NCBI GenBank assembly: GCA_017560705.1
Contig: JAFZEK010000084.1
Location: 1 to 5,856, forward strand
Direction of reading: 5' to 3'
DNA: 5,856 nucleotides
Source of the DNA: Bacteroidales bacterium
GTDB taxonomy: Bacteria > Bacteroidota > Bacteroidia > Bacteroidales > P3
Shown: piece after piece, positions 4,936-5,856 of the stretch
Numbering within the stretch: the first letter of the stretch is position 1
How the letters are laid out: each line of letters opens with the position of its first letter
Position numbers and translations under genes: made by a program
The notes under the pieces: generated by a model
Databases searched by the model: none
Told to the model about the DNA's origin: nothing
What the model saw: only the letters and a program-made list of their open reading frames with translations

Positions 4936-5856
4936 TCATTCGATATAGCCGTTTACATGTAATGCTCCCCATGGACTTCCACTTGCTGTACCGCTGTAAA
5001 TAATGTTCTTAATTAAATAAAAAGCATGATATCCAATAGACGTAACCGAAGTAGGAATAACAACCGATGATAAATTAGTACACTTATCAAAAGCCGATTC
5101 TCCAATAGATGTAACCGAAGTAGGAATAGAAACCGATGTTAAACCGGTACAATTTTGAAAAGCATAATATCCAATAGACGTAACTGTATTAGGAATAGTA
5201 ATCGATGTTAAACCGGTACAATTTTTAAAAGTAGAAAGTTCAATAGTAGTAACCGAAGTAGGAATAATAACTGAAGATAAACTAGTACACTTATGAAAAG
5301 CATGACTTTTAATAGACGTAACCGAATTAGGAATAGTTACCGAAGTTAAACCAGTGCAATTGCCAAAAGCGAACCTTCCAATAGATGTAACTGAATTAGG
5401 AATAGTTACCGAAGTTAAACCGGTGCAATTGCCAAAAGCAGAATCTCCGATAGACGTAATCGAATTGGGAATAATAATCGAAGTTAAACCACTACAACCC
5501 AAAAAAGTTCCATTTTCAATAGAAGTAACCGAAGCAGGGATATTAACCGAAGTTAAACTAGAACAATATTGAAAAGCACCCACTCCAATAGAAGTAACCG
5601 AAATAGGGATAGTAACCGAAATCAAATCGCTACAATTTTTAAAAGCATAATTTCCAATACTATTAACTGATTTAGGAATAGTAATCGAAGTTAAACCAAT
5701 GCAATTATAAAAAGCAAAACCTCCAATACTATTAACAGACTTAGAAATAGTAACCGAAGTTAAACCTGTGCAATTATAAAAAGCATATCCTCCAATAGAT
5801 GTAACTGACTTAGGAATAGTTACAGATGTTAAGCCTGTACATCCGTAAAAACTATA
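4936..5856 (-). CDS. BspA-like leucine-rich-repeat protein (LRR_5 / TpLRR type), 3' part, probably truncated
   Basis: Proteins of this type are usually exported or surface-bound in Bacteroidales and take part in adhesion and host or matrix binding. The frame is open from the right edge (5856) to a TGA at 4938-4936, 306 codons, and the true start lies outside the window. A TTG at 5625 is internal and not a start, because the repeats continue unchanged upstream of it. There are twelve 23-residue units with the consensus xAFxNCTGLTSVTIPxSVTSIGx, then a cap HAFYLIKNIIYSGTASGSPWGALHVNGYIE. Units 7 and 8 (around 5324-5439) differ by one base over 47, a sign of recent duplication or gene conversion. 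The cap normally leads into further sequence (see the remnant at 4898-4935), so the C-terminus looks cut short by a nonsense change. Any sorting domain, if there was one, is lost. No signal peptide can be judged because the N-terminus is missing. Confidence 0.9.
   Translation of the reverse strand, partial: YSFYGCTGLTSVTIPKSVTSIGGYAFYNCTGLTSVTISKSVNSIGGFAFYNCIGLTSITIPKSVNSIGNYAFKNCSDLISVTIPISVTSIGVGAFQYCSSLTSVNIPASVTSIENGTFLGCSGLTSIIIPNSITSIGDSAFGNCTGLTSVTIPNSVTSIGRFAFGNCTGLTSVTIPNSVTSIKSHAFHKCTSLSSVIIPTSVTTIELSTFKNCTGLTSITIPNTVTSIGYYAFQNCTGLTSVSIPTSVTSIGESAFDKCTNLSSVVIPTSVTSIGYHAFYLIKNIIYSGTASGSPWGALHVNGYIE

Noticed and set aside
5354..5572. 72-codon plus-strand open frame with repeats
   Set aside because: It is the antisense image of the LRR repeats; the periodicity comes from the real gene.
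5623..5625. TTG as the start codon of a 229-residue LRR protein
   Set aside because: The same frame continues upstream with four more complete 23-residue repeats to the window edge, so the TTG codes for an internal leucine.

Overview
The window looks like a chromosomal segment from a member of the Bacteroidales (Bacteroidota). The base composition is AT-rich. Two copies of the Bacteroidota -7 promoter element TAnnTTTG (as TATCTTTG) sit upstream of genes, and no strong Shine-Dalgarno sites are visible. The tRNA has no encoded CCA, and there is a BspA-type leucine-rich-repeat gene. The genus cannot be fixed from the sequence. Every gene I can support is on the minus strand, so transcription runs right to left; the plus-strand open frames are shadows.

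Layout, right to left in the direction of transcription. (1) 4936-5856 is the 3' part of a BspA-like gene with twelve 23-residue repeats; its 5' end lies outside the window. It stops at a TGA, after which the same frame still spells a recognisable family sequence (4903-4935), so the gene appears to be truncated. (2) Next to this break is a 272-bp MITE-like element (4623-4894) with perfect 18-bp inverted ends and a TTA target duplication. (3) 4179-4619 is non-coding, with a perfect 13-bp hairpin and the promoter of the next gene. (4) 3369-4178 encodes an integral-membrane methyltransferase of the isoprenylcysteine carboxyl methyltransferase / phospholipid methyltransferase type. (5) 2607-3269 and 1978-2559 are two small exported, probable outer-membrane beta-barrel proteins in tandem, closed by a strong intrinsic terminator (1904-1950). 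(6) About 630 bp without genes (1274-1903) holds a four-copy 22-bp tandem repeat, a 69-bp mini-palindrome related to the MITE, a 10-bp-stem hairpin and a tRNA promoter. (7) A tRNA-Ser(CGA) with its own promoter and terminator follows. (8) 1-765 is the first 255 codons of clpB, which continues off the left edge.

The genes do not form one pathway. clpB and the tRNA are housekeeping genes. The methyltransferase and the two beta-barrel candidates are envelope-related and may be loosely co-oriented, but only the two barrel genes (47 bp apart, one terminator) look like an operon. The main structural theme is a family of short repeats sharing the end GGCAACTTCTAAAAATT, found at four places and fitting non-autonomous transposition. 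I found no sign of a new defence or biosynthetic system. The most interesting items are the interrupted LRR gene and the MITE family.
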